Assembly (NCBI GenBank): GCA_018065305.1
Contig: JAGHTO010000052.1
Coordinates: 1-48,080, forward strand
Direction of reading: 5' to 3'
Origin: Candidatus Cacconaster scatequi
GTDB lineage: Bacteria; Bacteroidota; Bacteroidia; Bacteroidales; UBA932
Length of the DNA: 48,080 bases
Of the stretch, positions 1-9,039 are shown piece by piece. A program made the position numbers and the translations under genes. Every line of letters starts with the position of its first letter. Position 1 is the stretch's first letter. The notes beneath the pieces are model-generated. The model was not told the origin of the DNA. It worked only from the letters and a program-made list of their open reading frames with translations, and did not search any database.

Positions 1-1501
1 AGTCAATCTGATTCTGAACCGTTACGCCCGATGCTTCTTTCATGCTTCCTTCATAGATGTTGTTGGCAAGTGTTCCTATGCCACCACCCATATTGAGGAA
101 GCCATCCTGAGGCTCGTATTCAGGAGCCTCCATCTCAGAAGTACAAGGAGAAGTAAAGTTGCCAACCATAATATTGTTTGCAAAGATTGAGCAAACGTCA
201 CCACGAAGAACCATACCTGAGTAAGGTCCGTCGTATTCAGCCCAGTTCTTGTTGCCTACAATAGTGTTGTTGACAAGAATAAGTTCTGTCTGGTTGTAGC
301 AGATGAAAGTTGAAGCATAACCGTCCTTCTTCGTTGAAACGTTGTCAATGATAAGGTTGCCAATAAGAGTTGCCTTGACGGGTTCATCATCAGACTTGCC
401 TTCTCCGAATCCGAATGCAGGACCGTGAGCATTGGCGCTGTTGTTGGAAACTATACAGTTTACAACTGTAAGGGTTGTCTGATAGTCACCCTCATTCGTG
501 CCGATAGCGCCCTTTTCTGAATCGCAGTCGTGAACATAGCAGTTGCTAATGGTAATAGGGCCACCCACACAGTGGAACGCTGAACCGTGATCACCTTTAC
601 ATCCTTTAACCTCGAAGTAAGAGATTTTTGCATAACCTTCCATAGGAGAACCGTCGCTTTCAGCGCATACAAAGCCCAAACCTCCAGCACCATTAAGAAC
701 AGAAAGATTGTCCATACTCTGCTCTGTGAAGTCGGAATTCCAACCACCGGAAATAGTTTTGTTCACATTTTTGCCACCCAAATTTATAGGACCAATATAA
801 GTCGCGCCACCTTCTACACGAATTTCTGAAAAAGGATACGCATTGTCAATGGCAGTCTGAAGATTTTCACCAGCTTTTACAAAAGTAGGCACAGTGATGA
901 TAGCGACCATACCGCTATAGATAACGTCTCCTTCAGTACTCTTAACGTAACCCCAGGCATAATAATTCTTACCTTCTTCGATTCCTGTAAAAGAAACCTT
1001 CTGGGGCTGACCGAAAGCAGGTGTCCCCTTGGGTGTAGGGGTACAAGCGTTAATGTCGGGTGACTCACCGAAAACATAACCCCATTCTTCGTAGTCCTCA
1101 CCGATTTCCGAAGTGCAAACGAACTCAATATCAGCAACTTCTGTTTCGAGATCGAGATTTGCAAGAGTCCCGGAGACATTACCGTCAAGTTTATGACCCT
1201 TCTGGTTTACAATGAATTTCTGCGAAGAACCTGCTATTGTAAATTCCGCGCGACGGATGATGTCCTGAGTATTTCTCCTTACTGTGAAAGATACGGTATT
1301 GCCATTCTGGCTTACGGAAAGCCAAGGATACAATTCATCGGGGGTCACATTACCGGCTACCTCAAGAGTGTAGGTACCGGGTGTGTACTCAACAATCATT
1401 CTGTACGGATTCTGAGGCAGCTGCGGAAGCTGATTCTTCTCACAAGCGGTAAGAAGGATTGCGAATGAGCATAAAGCGAATAATATTTTTTTCATATTCA
1501 T
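1..1501 (-). CDS. Surface lipoprotein with BACON-like and beta-helix regions (3' end off window)
   Basis: About 500 codons are visible and the frame stays open to the left edge, so the C-terminus is missing. The N-terminus is a lipoprotein signal (MNMKKILFALCSF...LLTACEKN) with the lipid cysteine near residue 20. Residues ~35-100 resemble a BACON domain: a strand-rich stretch ending in RRAEFTIAGS...FIVNQKG. A second beta-sandwich-like stretch follows to ~200. From ~205 (VKAGENLQTAIDNA) the sequence has the short N/G-rich turns of a right-handed parallel beta-helix (ISNCYVHDC, LTVVNCIVSNN, LIGNLIIDN, LILVNNTIVGN), as in pectate-lyase-like and polysaccharide-binding proteins. It starts 15 bp after the SusD stop, in the usual place for a surface glycan-binding protein or secreted lyase. 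No catalytic residue can be named. The start may be 1501 or the in-frame ATG at 1495. Confidence 0.85.
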   Translation of the reverse strand, partial: MNMKKILFALCSFAILLTACEKNQLPQLPQNPYRMIVEYTPGTYTLEVAGNVTPDELYPWLSVSQNGNTVSFTVRRNTQDIIRRAEFTIAGSSQKFIVNQKGHKLDGNVSGTLANLDLETEVADIEFVCTSEIGEDYEEWGYVFGESPDINACTPTPKGTPAFGQPQKVSFTGIEEGKNYYAWGYVKSTEGDVIYSGMVAIITVPTFVKAGENLQTAIDNAYPFSEIRVEGGATYIGPINLGGKNVNKTISGGWNSDFTEQSMDNLSVLNGAGGLGFVCAESDGSPMEGYAKISYFEVKGCKGDHGSAFHCVGGPITISNCYVHDCDSEKGAIGTNEGDYQTTLTVVNCIVSNNSANAHGPAFGFGEGKSDDEPVKATLIGNLIIDNVSTKKDGYASTFICYNQTELILVNNTIVGNKNWAEYDGPYSGMVLRGDVCSIFANNIMVGNFTSPCTSEMEAPEYEPQDGFLNMGGGIGTLANNIYEGSMKEASGVTVQNQID

Positions 1502-1516
1502 TCTGTTTTTTATCTA

Positions 1517-3307
1517 CTAATATCCGGGGTTCTGCTTGAGTGCTCCGGCAGAGTTGGTAATCTGAAGAGAAGGATAAGGATAGACAACAAGATGTTTGTC
1601 CCATTTGCCTTCAAGGTTCTGGTAGTTCTGGTATTCACCGATAGCTTTGCTTTCATCGATAGAAGTGAACTCTTTGCCTTTACGCATTACCATCTCGCCT
1701 GACCCATCCTTTGCAGGATTCATTACAAGACCGAGGTCAATCATGTTTCCGGTCGCGCCTACACCCTGTCCGACGGGAGATTCAGGCCAGTCACGCCATA
1801 CGTGATAGAGAGCTCTGGGGTGTGACTCCATCTCTTTGATTGCAAGAGCGGCGATAGTTGCATCTCCACTGTAAGCCCAGCGGCGAAGATCCTGAGCGTG
1901 GCTTGCCATAGGTTCGTATGCAAGTTCGCAATAACGCTCGTGATAGATTTCCTCCCAAGTACCCTTGCAGTTGGGTTCAAGACCTGCGCGTTGGCGGATA
2001 GCATTAAGGTCCTTGGCTGCTGCAGAAGCATTGCCCAGTGCAAGATTAGCCTCGGCACGGAGAAGGAGAACGTCTGCGAAACGAACGACGTGATAGTTTA
2101 CACGTCCGGTAACCCAAGAACCTTCACTCTCATTCGCATAACCGGCATCAATCATATTGGCGTGTCCGAAAGGCTCAAGCCACTTGTTGATACCGAAACC
2201 TGTCTCAATGTCGGCACTGCTGTAGTAGTTCATCTCCTGTCCTGAGTACATCCAAGGCTGGCCGTACTGAAGAATCGTCTTCTCAAGACGTTCGTTGACA
2301 TCACGGTCACCGTCTTTTACAAATTCTTCGAATGCATCGTATGTGGCTTTGAAGTTGCCCCATCCGTTGTAGATACCATAACCCTTGTTCTCAAGGCAGA
2401 GACCGGGGAACTCGGCACCCACGCGGTCCATGTGACCACCGTTTGAAGGAACAGACCAGCAGTATTCTGCATTCCACCACTTGCTGATGTCATCGCAGAA
2501 GAGCTCTGAGAAAGAAGGATTGAGGGCACGACCGTAAGTGGTTTCGAGTTTGTTAACGCACTCAATGACTTTGCTCCACTGTGATTTGTCCCAAGTAGCC
2601 CAATATGCGTAAGTCTTTGCCATAAGAGCAACTGCAGCCTGCTTCTGGGCACGACCTCTTTCATCCTGAGAATAGTCCCTGAAATCAGGAAGCCATTCTT
2701 CAGCCTCCTTGAGGTCCTCGACAATCATATTATAGTTGTCTGTAACGCTGGGCTGCTGAGTGGGAATTGAATAGTCATAGCCGCCCTCAAAATCCTCATA
2801 TCTTACGAAGGGAACACCCTGCTCGGCGCAGCCGTAAAGATTGGCCACCCAATAATGGAAGAACGCCCTGAGGAAGTATGCCTCACCGAGAGATCTCTTC
2901 TCAACGTAGGTAAGTTCAGTCGTTTCCTGCTTGGCAAGAAGACCGTCAACAATCCAGTTGGCTCTTGCAATGAATTTGTAGAACCACTCGAAGGGGTTGC
3001 GGAGTCCGAACTCGTCACCGTTCCAGGTAAGGCAGGTGAGTTCCCTGCTCCAGTCTCCGGAGTTACGGCCTACCACCATCTGCGTTCCGAGGCATTCAGC
3101 CCAAACAGTATTACGTCCGAAGCAGTCGTCACCGTCGATCATAGGTGAGTAGATGGACTTCAAGGCGCTTTCAACCTGAAAATCACTTTCGAAGTAATTG
3201 TCAGTATTGGGAGTCCCCTCAGGTTTTGTGTCAAGGAATTTGGCACACGAGGTGAGAGTTGCGAGAGCAATAGCAAAAATAAATATCTTTTTCATATTGT
3301 TTCTCAT
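1517..3307 (-). CDS. susD-like: RagB/SusD family nutrient-binding outer-membrane lipoprotein
   Basis: This 596-residue protein has a lipoprotein signal (MKKIFIFAIALATLTSCAKF) and the SusD opening FLDTKPEGTPNTDNYF. It also has the alpha-helical SusD features: AEAYFLRAFFHYWVANLYG near 145, a TPR-like middle, and the C-terminal RFADVLLLRAEANLALGNASAAAKDLNAIRQRAGL block. SusD proteins sit on the cell surface, cap the SusC barrel and bind the glycan to be imported. The gene starts 2 bp after the SusC stop and leads into the beta-helix lipoprotein, so the three are surely cotranscribed. An internal ATG at 3295 (MKKIFIF) gives a more typical lipoprotein signal and may be the true start. The substrate cannot be told from sequence. 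Confidence 0.96.
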   Translation of the reverse strand: MRNNMKKIFIFAIALATLTSCAKFLDTKPEGTPNTDNYFESDFQVESALKSIYSPMIDGDDCFGRNTVWAECLGTQMVVGRNSGDWSRELTCLTWNGDEFGLRNPFEWFYKFIARANWIVDGLLAKQETTELTYVEKRSLGEAYFLRAFFHYWVANLYGCAEQGVPFVRYEDFEGGYDYSIPTQQPSVTDNYNMIVEDLKEAEEWLPDFRDYSQDERGRAQKQAAVALMAKTYAYWATWDKSQWSKVIECVNKLETTYGRALNPSFSELFCDDISKWWNAEYCWSVPSNGGHMDRVGAEFPGLCLENKGYGIYNGWGNFKATYDAFEEFVKDGDRDVNERLEKTILQYGQPWMYSGQEMNYYSSADIETGFGINKWLEPFGHANMIDAGYANESEGSWVTGRVNYHVVRFADVLLLRAEANLALGNASAAAKDLNAIRQRAGLEPNCKGTWEEIYHERYCELAYEPMASHAQDLRRWAYSGDATIAALAIKEMESHPRALYHVWRDWPESPVGQGVGATGNMIDLGLVMNPAKDGSGEMVMRKGKEFTSIDESKAIGEYQNYQNLEGKWDKHLVVYPYPSLQITNSAGALKQNPGY

Positions 3308-3309
3308 AA

Positions 3310-6300
3310 TTAATAAGTGAATTTAAGACCGAAGGAGAGAATGCGGTTGACGGGGTACTTCAGACCATCCCAACCGTTGCACTCAGGATCCATTCCGGAG
3401 TACTTAGTGAAAGTGAAGAGGTTTTCACCTGAGAAGTAAACCATAATAGAGCTGTTGCGCTCGTTGAAGTGAGCAGCCTTTCTAAGCAGTTTTGTGAAGT
3501 CGTAAGAAAGGGTCACGTTCTTGATACGCAGGTATGAAGCATCTTCAAGATAATAAGTTGAAAGAGTCTTGAAGTTGTTGTTCGCGTCGTCCTTTGTCAG
3601 ACGGGGAATGTTGCTGGTCGGATTCTCGGGAGTCCAAGCATTAAGGATGTCCTTGCTGCGGTTGAAGTTCTTGTCGCCGTCATTGTAGAGAGAGAACTTA
3701 CCCATATAGGCAGCCTGAGCGCCCTGAACGCCCTGAAGCATTACGCTGAGTGATAGACCTTTCCAAGTGAAACCGGCGTTGAAGGCATATGTCCAGTCAG
3801 GAACGCTATTGCCCCAGTACTGACGGTCGTTGGAATCAATCTTACCGTCACCATTGAAGTCCTCGAACTTGAGGTCACCGGGCTGAGCATTGGGCTGAAT
3901 GAGTTTGCCGTCCTTCTGGTGGTCATAAACGTCTTCCCAGTTCTGGAAGATTCCAAGGCAATTGATAAGATAATAGGACTGGATGGGCATTCCTTCAGCT
4001 GTCTGATAGATGTCACCCAAACCGGTGTAGCTTCCACCACCTGACCAAACGCCCTTGCTGCCATCCGCATTGAGAACTCCGATGTCGCTGACCCAGTTCT
4101 TGTTGTAAGCTGCATTAGCGTTGACGAAGTATGTCCAGTTGCCGACTTTGTCTTCCCAACCGATCTGCATTTCGACACCACGGTTCTTAACTTCACCCTG
4201 GTTGACGAGCATTGAACTCAAACCCATTGTCTGAGGCCATCCTGAAGTCATACTCTGAATGAGGTTGTAAGTGCGTTTGTTGTAGAAGTCAAAGCTTGTG
4301 GTAAGACGGTCGCCGAAGAAATTGGCATCAAGACCGAAGTCCAACTGCTCCGAAGTCTCCCAAGTAAGAGCGGGGTTAACTGAAGAACCGAGGAAGTAGA
4401 ATGTACCGCAAGTGATACCCTTACCGTCATCAGACAGACCGTACATCACAGACTGGCCGTTCCATGCGCCTGAGCTGAGGAGAGCTGACTTATAGTTTAC
4501 ACCGATGGAACCGAGGTTACCGATACGTCCCCATGAAGCACGGAGCTTGAGGAGAGTGACAGCATCGCTCTTCTGGAAGAAAGGCTCGCTTGAGATTTTC
4601 CACGCACCTGTTACAGCGGGGAAATCACCGTAGTTGTGAGCAACCGGCAGACGGGCGGCGATGTCTCGACGCCAGGAAGCGGTTACGAAGTAGCGGTCAT
4701 CAAAACTGTATGAAAGACGGCCGATGAATGCAACGTTGGCATCGGGATTGAGTTTGGTGTCAGACGCTGCGAGTGTTGTAAGGTCAGCGTATTGCATATA
4801 CTGGAAACCGGCTGCTTCATCAACGAAACCGGCACCGGAAACAGAAAATCCGCGACCTTCCGATTTGTCTGCAGTTGTAGAAAGGAGAGCGCCTACACTG
4901 TGCTTGCCGAATGTGCGGTCATAAGTGAGAGTGTTCTCGGTTTTCCAACCCTGATTACGGTATGTGCTGTAACTGAGGGAGTTCTTGTCCTCCTTCTTAC
5001 CAACCTCGGTAATCTTCGGGGTGAAGGTCTTGTTGTAGCCGTTGTCTACATAGAACGTAAAGCGGCTGTTGAACTTGAGGCCCTTTACGATGTTGGCAAG
5101 TTCCAGACCGGTAGTGGTAAAGAGGGAATTCCAACGGTTGTATATACTTTGGGAGTCAAGTCCGCGGAACGGGTTGACAACATCACCGTGAATTTCGGCA
5201 AACTGGCCATATTTGGCAACATACTCGGGATCCTCATTGGCTGTTCCACCGTAGCCTGTGCCGTCCCAAAAGTAACGTGAAGCACTCTGAGGCATACCGA
5301 GTGCACGGAAGATGGTTCCTGAGTAACCTGAATTGGTATCAGTGCCGCGGCTGTCGCCCTGACGCCAGCTGAGGTCTTCAGTGAATTTGATGTATTTGTT
5401 CACCTGGAATTCACCGCGATAGTTGATACCCATTGTCTTCTTGTAGGTGTTGTAGATGACACCGTCATTGCTTTCTGCATTGAAAGACAAGCGGTTCTTG
5501 AACTTCTCAGTACCTGCGTTGAGGACAACGTTATGACGATGATAGAGAGCTGTGCGGAAGATTTCCTTCAGCCAGTCCGTACGGGTTTCAGCGATGTAGG
5601 GGTTGACCTGAGGGTCCCAACCTGAGTTGAGAGCCTGACCGGCAGCGGCGGCAGAGCGCTTGTTCATCTCAATCTGCTCCTGTGCGTTGAGGGACTGGAT
5701 GACGTTGGTTGCCTGACGTACACCTACGAGGCCGTCATACTCTACGTGGACACCTTCCTTCGCTTTCTTTGTTGTTACAAGAACAACACCACCGGCACCT
5801 GAAGTTGCACCGTAGATAGCTGCTGAAGCGGCATCCTTGAGGACTACGATGCTCTCGATGTCGTTGAGAGAGTTGATGGGAGCACCGGGGATTCCATCAA
5901 CAACCCAGAGAACTGAGTCACCGTTCTTGGAACCCTGTCCACGGATGACAATGTTGGGGGTTGAATCGGGTGAACCACCATCGGAAGTGATGGTAACACC
6001 GGGGATCTGGCCCTGGAGCATTGCCTGTGTTGAGGTTACGGGGTGAGCAGCCAACTTTTCAGGAGAAGCGACGATACCGACTGATGCGGAGAGGTCTTTC
6101 TTCTTGGTGGCAACACCATAACCGAGGACTACTGACTCTGCAAGGAGTTCGGAGTCTTCCTTCAAAAGGACGTTCACCACTGAACGGCCACCCACTGCTA
6201 CCTCTTCGGTCTGATAGCCGATGAAGGAAACAACGAGAGTGGCGTTTGCAGGAACTGAAATTGAGTACTTTCCGTCAACGTCGGTGATGGTTCCCTCGGT

Positions 6301-6441
6301 GGTTCCCTTCACCAGAATGCTGGCTCCCGCTACGGGGCCGACATTGTCGCTGACTGTACCCGAAACTTTAACGTTCTGCGCGTTTACGCCTGCGGCGAAA
6401 ACGAGCACAGTTGCGAGTAAAGCAAACAGTTTTTGTTTCAT
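3310..6441 (-). CDS. susC-like: SusC/RagA family TonB-dependent outer-membrane transporter
   Basis: This 1043-residue protein has a signal peptide (MKQKLFALLATVLVFAAGVNAQ) and a carboxypeptidase-regulatory-like domain at ~25-100 (VKVSGTVSDNVGPVAGASILVKGT, ending YSISVPANATLVVSFIGYQ). The plug domain lies at ~115-225 (MLQGQIPGVTI, PNIVIRGQGS, SVLWVVDGIPG, IESIVVLKDAASAAIYG). A long 22-strand-type barrel follows, ending in an aromatic-rich C-terminal strand (RILSFGLKFTY). It imports SusD-bound oligosaccharides across the outer membrane using TonB energy. No extra N-terminal signalling domain is present, so it does not look anti-sigma regulated. A two-copy direct repeat 118-148 bp upstream of the start suggests activator control. 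Confidence 0.97.
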   Translation of the reverse strand: MKQKLFALLATVLVFAAGVNAQNVKVSGTVSDNVGPVAGASILVKGTTEGTITDVDGKYSISVPANATLVVSFIGYQTEEVAVGGRSVVNVLLKEDSELLAESVVLGYGVATKKKDLSASVGIVASPEKLAAHPVTSTQAMLQGQIPGVTITSDGGSPDSTPNIVIRGQGSKNGDSVLWVVDGIPGAPINSLNDIESIVVLKDAASAAIYGATSGAGGVVLVTTKKAKEGVHVEYDGLVGVRQATNVIQSLNAQEQIEMNKRSAAAAGQALNSGWDPQVNPYIAETRTDWLKEIFRTALYHRHNVVLNAGTEKFKNRLSFNAESNDGVIYNTYKKTMGINYRGEFQVNKYIKFTEDLSWRQGDSRGTDTNSGYSGTIFRALGMPQSASRYFWDGTGYGGTANEDPEYVAKYGQFAEIHGDVVNPFRGLDSQSIYNRWNSLFTTTGLELANIVKGLKFNSRFTFYVDNGYNKTFTPKITEVGKKEDKNSLSYSTYRNQGWKTENTLTYDRTFGKHSVGALLSTTADKSEGRGFSVSGAGFVDEAAGFQYMQYADLTTLAASDTKLNPDANVAFIGRLSYSFDDRYFVTASWRRDIAARLPVAHNYGDFPAVTGAWKISSEPFFQKSDAVTLLKLRASWGRIGNLGSIGVNYKSALLSSGAWNGQSVMYGLSDDGKGITCGTFYFLGSSVNPALTWETSEQLDFGLDANFFGDRLTTSFDFYNKRTYNLIQSMTSGWPQTMGLSSMLVNQGEVKNRGVEMQIGWEDKVGNWTYFVNANAAYNKNWVSDIGVLNADGSKGVWSGGGSYTGLGDIYQTAEGMPIQSYYLINCLGIFQNWEDVYDHQKDGKLIQPNAQPGDLKFEDFNGDGKIDSNDRQYWGNSVPDWTYAFNAGFTWKGLSLSVMLQGVQGAQAAYMGKFSLYNDGDKNFNRSKDILNAWTPENPTSNIPRLTKDDANNNFKTLSTYYLEDASYLRIKNVTLSYDFTKLLRKAAHFNERNSSIMVYFSGENLFTFTKYSGMDPECNGWDGLKYPVNRILSFGLKFTY

Positions 6442-6597
6442 ATCTTATAAAGTTTTAAGAAAAAAAGTGTATTTAGTTATACATTTAATCCATAAATAGG
6501 CGTTCACATCCGAAATTATGGTTTACGAAGTTCGGAAAAATAAGAGGTCATATAGTTGCATTTTGCGACTATTTATCCTCATTTTGCGAATTTCGCG
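6442..6597 (-). promoter_or_regulatory. Leader region of the susCD operon
   Basis: This 156-bp gap separates the ROK gene stop from the susC start. Its distal part holds the 21-bp-period repeat described separately. The proximal part is AT-rich, with no clear TAnnTTTG element. A promoter dependent on an activator, or simple readthrough from the upstream kinase gene, are both possible. Confidence 0.4.
6559..6589. promoter_or_regulatory. Two-copy direct repeat, candidate activator site for susC
   Basis: The ten bases CATTTTGCGA occur at 6559-6568 and again at 6580-6589. This is a 21-bp period, two turns of DNA. In Bacteroides, AraC-type HTH domains of hybrid two-component regulators bind direct half-sites spaced about two turns apart upstream of susC genes. 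The repeat is seen directly; the regulator class is inferred, and no such regulator lies in the visible part of the locus. Confidence 0.5.
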
Positions 6598-7422
6598 TCA
6601 GTCACATATCGCCGCCGCACCGAAAAGCCCGATATGGTCGGTCTGACAGCGGTGGATTTTCAACCTTTCCACTGACTTGGAATAGGGGAAGTCATCCAGC
6701 TCCCGATACATCGAATCCTTGAAGAAGTCAAACGCATTGGAGATGCTTCCACCCAGCACAATCGCTTGAGGGTCGTATGCAAAAAGTATCAGCTTGACAA
6801 GCCGTCCGACATGCGTTCCGAATTCAGACATAATGGCCAGCGCTTCCGCGTCACCCTTGCCAGCAGCTTCCGCCACATCCTTGCCTGTAGTTCCCTTGCC
6901 TTCGAAGAAGCGGCTGCTGCAATAATACTCGTAATCTTTGTCAAGATACGGGATGCACCCTATCTCACCGGCTCCGGTATTGACCCCGCGATAGAGTTTG
7001 CCACCGGCAACTATCCCGGAACCCACACCGGTACCTAGAGTGACACAGACCGCATCCTCGTATCCTCTGGCCTCTCCGTAGCGCACGACGCCAATGGCGA
7101 AGCAGTTGCAGTCGTTGTCCACACTGACCGGGATACCGTATCGGACCTGAAGAATCTCCTTGAGATGGACCTCCTTCCAGGAAGGAATTGCCACCACATC
7201 GTATATGATTCCTGCAGCAGCATCCACTACAGAAGGCACACCGACACCAATAGCCTCCACTTCAGGAGAAATAAGTCTGTCTATCAGGGAGTAAAGCTGT
7301 TCCAGAACATCCTGCTCGCTGCCTGATGCGTTGCAGGGTACCTGAATTATGTCGTGTACGGACGAACCGTCAACGAGGCCGGCCCTGATTTTGGTACCGC
7401 CCAAATCTATAGCGATAATCAT
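6598..7422 (-). CDS. ROK family sugar kinase
   Basis: This 274-residue cytosolic protein of the ROK fold phosphorylates a hexose with ATP. The phosphate-binding motif is N-terminal (MIIAIDLGGTKIRAGLVDG). The catalytic Asp lies in VDNDCNCFAIG, and ATP-site glycines are in TLGTGVGSGIV and IVLGGSISNAF. The family's zinc site is degraded: the usual GEIGH followed by CxCGxxGCxE is here GEIGC, with only one later cysteine (YYCSS). It overlaps the stop of the upstream GH63-type gene by 4 bp (ATGA), pointing to translational coupling and to phosphorylation of the sugar that hydrolase releases. Substrate specificity is unknown. Confidence 0.9.
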   Translation of the reverse strand: MIIAIDLGGTKIRAGLVDGSSVHDIIQVPCNASGSEQDVLEQLYSLIDRLISPEVEAIGVGVPSVVDAAAGIIYDVVAIPSWKEVHLKEILQVRYGIPVSVDNDCNCFAIGVVRYGEARGYEDAVCVTLGTGVGSGIVAGGKLYRGVNTGAGEIGCIPYLDKDYEYYCSSRFFEGKGTTGKDVAEAAGKGDAEALAIMSEFGTHVGRLVKLILFAYDPQAIVLGGSISNAFDFFKDSMYRELDDFPYSKSVERLKIHRCQTDHIGLFGAAAICD

Positions 7423-9020
7423 AACTGGACCTTCCCGCTCTTGTCGACCTGAACCGTGCTGCTCTTTCCGTTGCCCCAGAGGACGACGAGTTTGAAGGGT
7501 TCTGAAGTCTCTATATTTATAATAGGTGTATCTTCGGCACTCTTGCGTGCGGCCACCTTGAGTGAGATTGAGGCATCGGGACCGAAAGGATATCTGTCGA
7601 TGCCGTGCTCCTCAAGATTGGTAATGTCCCACTCGACAGTCTTCTCAGAATAGTCGGACTTGATACCCAGGACATATTCTATGAAAACGGCGATGGGCGG
7701 AAGGCCTGTCCAGCCCACAAAGTCCTTGCGGGCCATAAAACCGGGCTCCTTCGTCTCAGGAGAATAATATTCCCAAAATGTACCGGTATCCTTCCATACG
7801 TTGAACACGCAGTCATAGTGGTTGCGGGCAACCTCGCGGCAAAGCTTGTGATAGCCCTGACGCCACAGGCCGTCGATTACCATATAGTTGGCTCCCGGCC
7901 AAACACCTCCCTGCCAGTATCTTCCGGCAGCGTTGTACTTGGAATGGTCCGCGGAGAGAGAGGGAACCCTGTGGGTTCTGGCAAATTCGACGTCATTTTC
8001 AAGGTGAGCGACCAGTTTGTCCAGTTTCTCCTTGTCGAGGACGTCTGTCTGAAGAGCCCAGAAAGCACTGATACCCTTGGTATCGCAAAGTGACCCGTCA
8101 GCATAGCGGTCGTGCAGGAAATTGTCCTCGTCGCTCCACATCTTGGTGCCGACGTGAGCCTTGAGGAATTTCATTTCGTCTTCCATATCCTCGATTTCCT
8201 GCCAGCGTTCGATATAGAAACCTATCTGGAGAAGAGAATAATCCACGAGGTACTGCTGAAGATTTGCATCAAGCCACTCCATATGGCCGTGGGAATAGAT
8301 GGGGTTGTATTCTGATTTAACCCTCGGCATATTGTCCATACCTGTCCCCCATCCGCTGGTCCAGTATGTGCCGTTGGGCCAGGTGCGGTTGAGTTTCCAC
8401 CATTTTGCATAGGCGCAGAGCGCGGGGAAGATGGCGTGGAGTCGGTCGATGTCACCGAACTGCTTGAAATAGGCCAGCTCCACCCAGGGCAGAAGGTTCG
8501 GTCCGGTGGAGGTGGGGTCATATCTCTCGAAACAGTCGGAACCGTCGGCACGGATCTCCCTGCAGATGAATCCGTCGGGGTGCTGCTTCGCATAGAAGTT
8601 GTCGAGAGAGTTCTGGAACGGGAAGAACCGGTATCCGTAGCGGGCGAACATCATCATGAATGCGGTGTCCCACATAAATATGTTGCCGTTGTACGCCACG
8701 TCCAGATAGGAGGATACGAAGCCCGAACCGTCCTTGGGCTGACAGATGTTGCGGATGGCAATCTGCCAGGCGTGCCAGTACATTTCTATCTCCTTCTCGT
8801 GTCCTTTCCAGACAGGGGAAGGAAGAATCTTCTTTGCCTGTTCGAAAGTGCCTGGAACCGTCTTGACCGGTGTCTTGGTCCTGAATTCGTTCTCAGCCAC
8901 GAAAACATTTTTTACATAGGTGTTCTTGTAAGGAAGGTCATACGGACCGGACTTGAGGTCCTGGGAAAATGACGAAGCCGACAATGTCAGCAGAAGGCCG
9001 AATATCAACAATCTTTTCAT
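7419..9020 (-). CDS. GH63/GH37-type (alpha/alpha)6 glycoside hydrolase, secreted
   Basis: This 533-residue protein has a signal peptide (MKRLLIFGLLLTLSASSFSQ). The catalytic domain resembles the mannosylglycerate/glucosylglycerate hydrolase-like branch of GH63. Visible landmarks are MWDTAFMMMFARYGY at ~116-130, the general-acid region WGTGMDNMPRV with Asp229, RYWQGGVWPGANYMVIDGLW near 368-386, and the general-base region TFWEYYSPET with Glu417. Both expected catalytic acids are therefore present and the enzyme is probably active as an inverting exo-alpha-glycosidase in the periplasm. It starts 19 bp after the phosphatase fusion stop and overlaps the ROK kinase, so the three genes form one operon. 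The substrate could be an alpha-glucoside, alpha-mannoside or a glycosyl-glycerate-like compound. Confidence 0.87.
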   Translation of the reverse strand: MKRLLIFGLLLTLSASSFSQDLKSGPYDLPYKNTYVKNVFVAENEFRTKTPVKTVPGTFEQAKKILPSPVWKGHEKEIEMYWHAWQIAIRNICQPKDGSGFVSSYLDVAYNGNIFMWDTAFMMMFARYGYRFFPFQNSLDNFYAKQHPDGFICREIRADGSDCFERYDPTSTGPNLLPWVELAYFKQFGDIDRLHAIFPALCAYAKWWKLNRTWPNGTYWTSGWGTGMDNMPRVKSEYNPIYSHGHMEWLDANLQQYLVDYSLLQIGFYIERWQEIEDMEDEMKFLKAHVGTKMWSDEDNFLHDRYADGSLCDTKGISAFWALQTDVLDKEKLDKLVAHLENDVEFARTHRVPSLSADHSKYNAAGRYWQGGVWPGANYMVIDGLWRQGYHKLCREVARNHYDCVFNVWKDTGTFWEYYSPETKEPGFMARKDFVGWTGLPPIAVFIEYVLGIKSDYSEKTVEWDITNLEEHGIDRYPFGPDASISLKVAARKSAEDTPIINIETSEPFKLVVLWGNGKSSTVQVDKSGKVQL

Positions 9021-9039
9021 ATTTCTTCGATGATATGTA

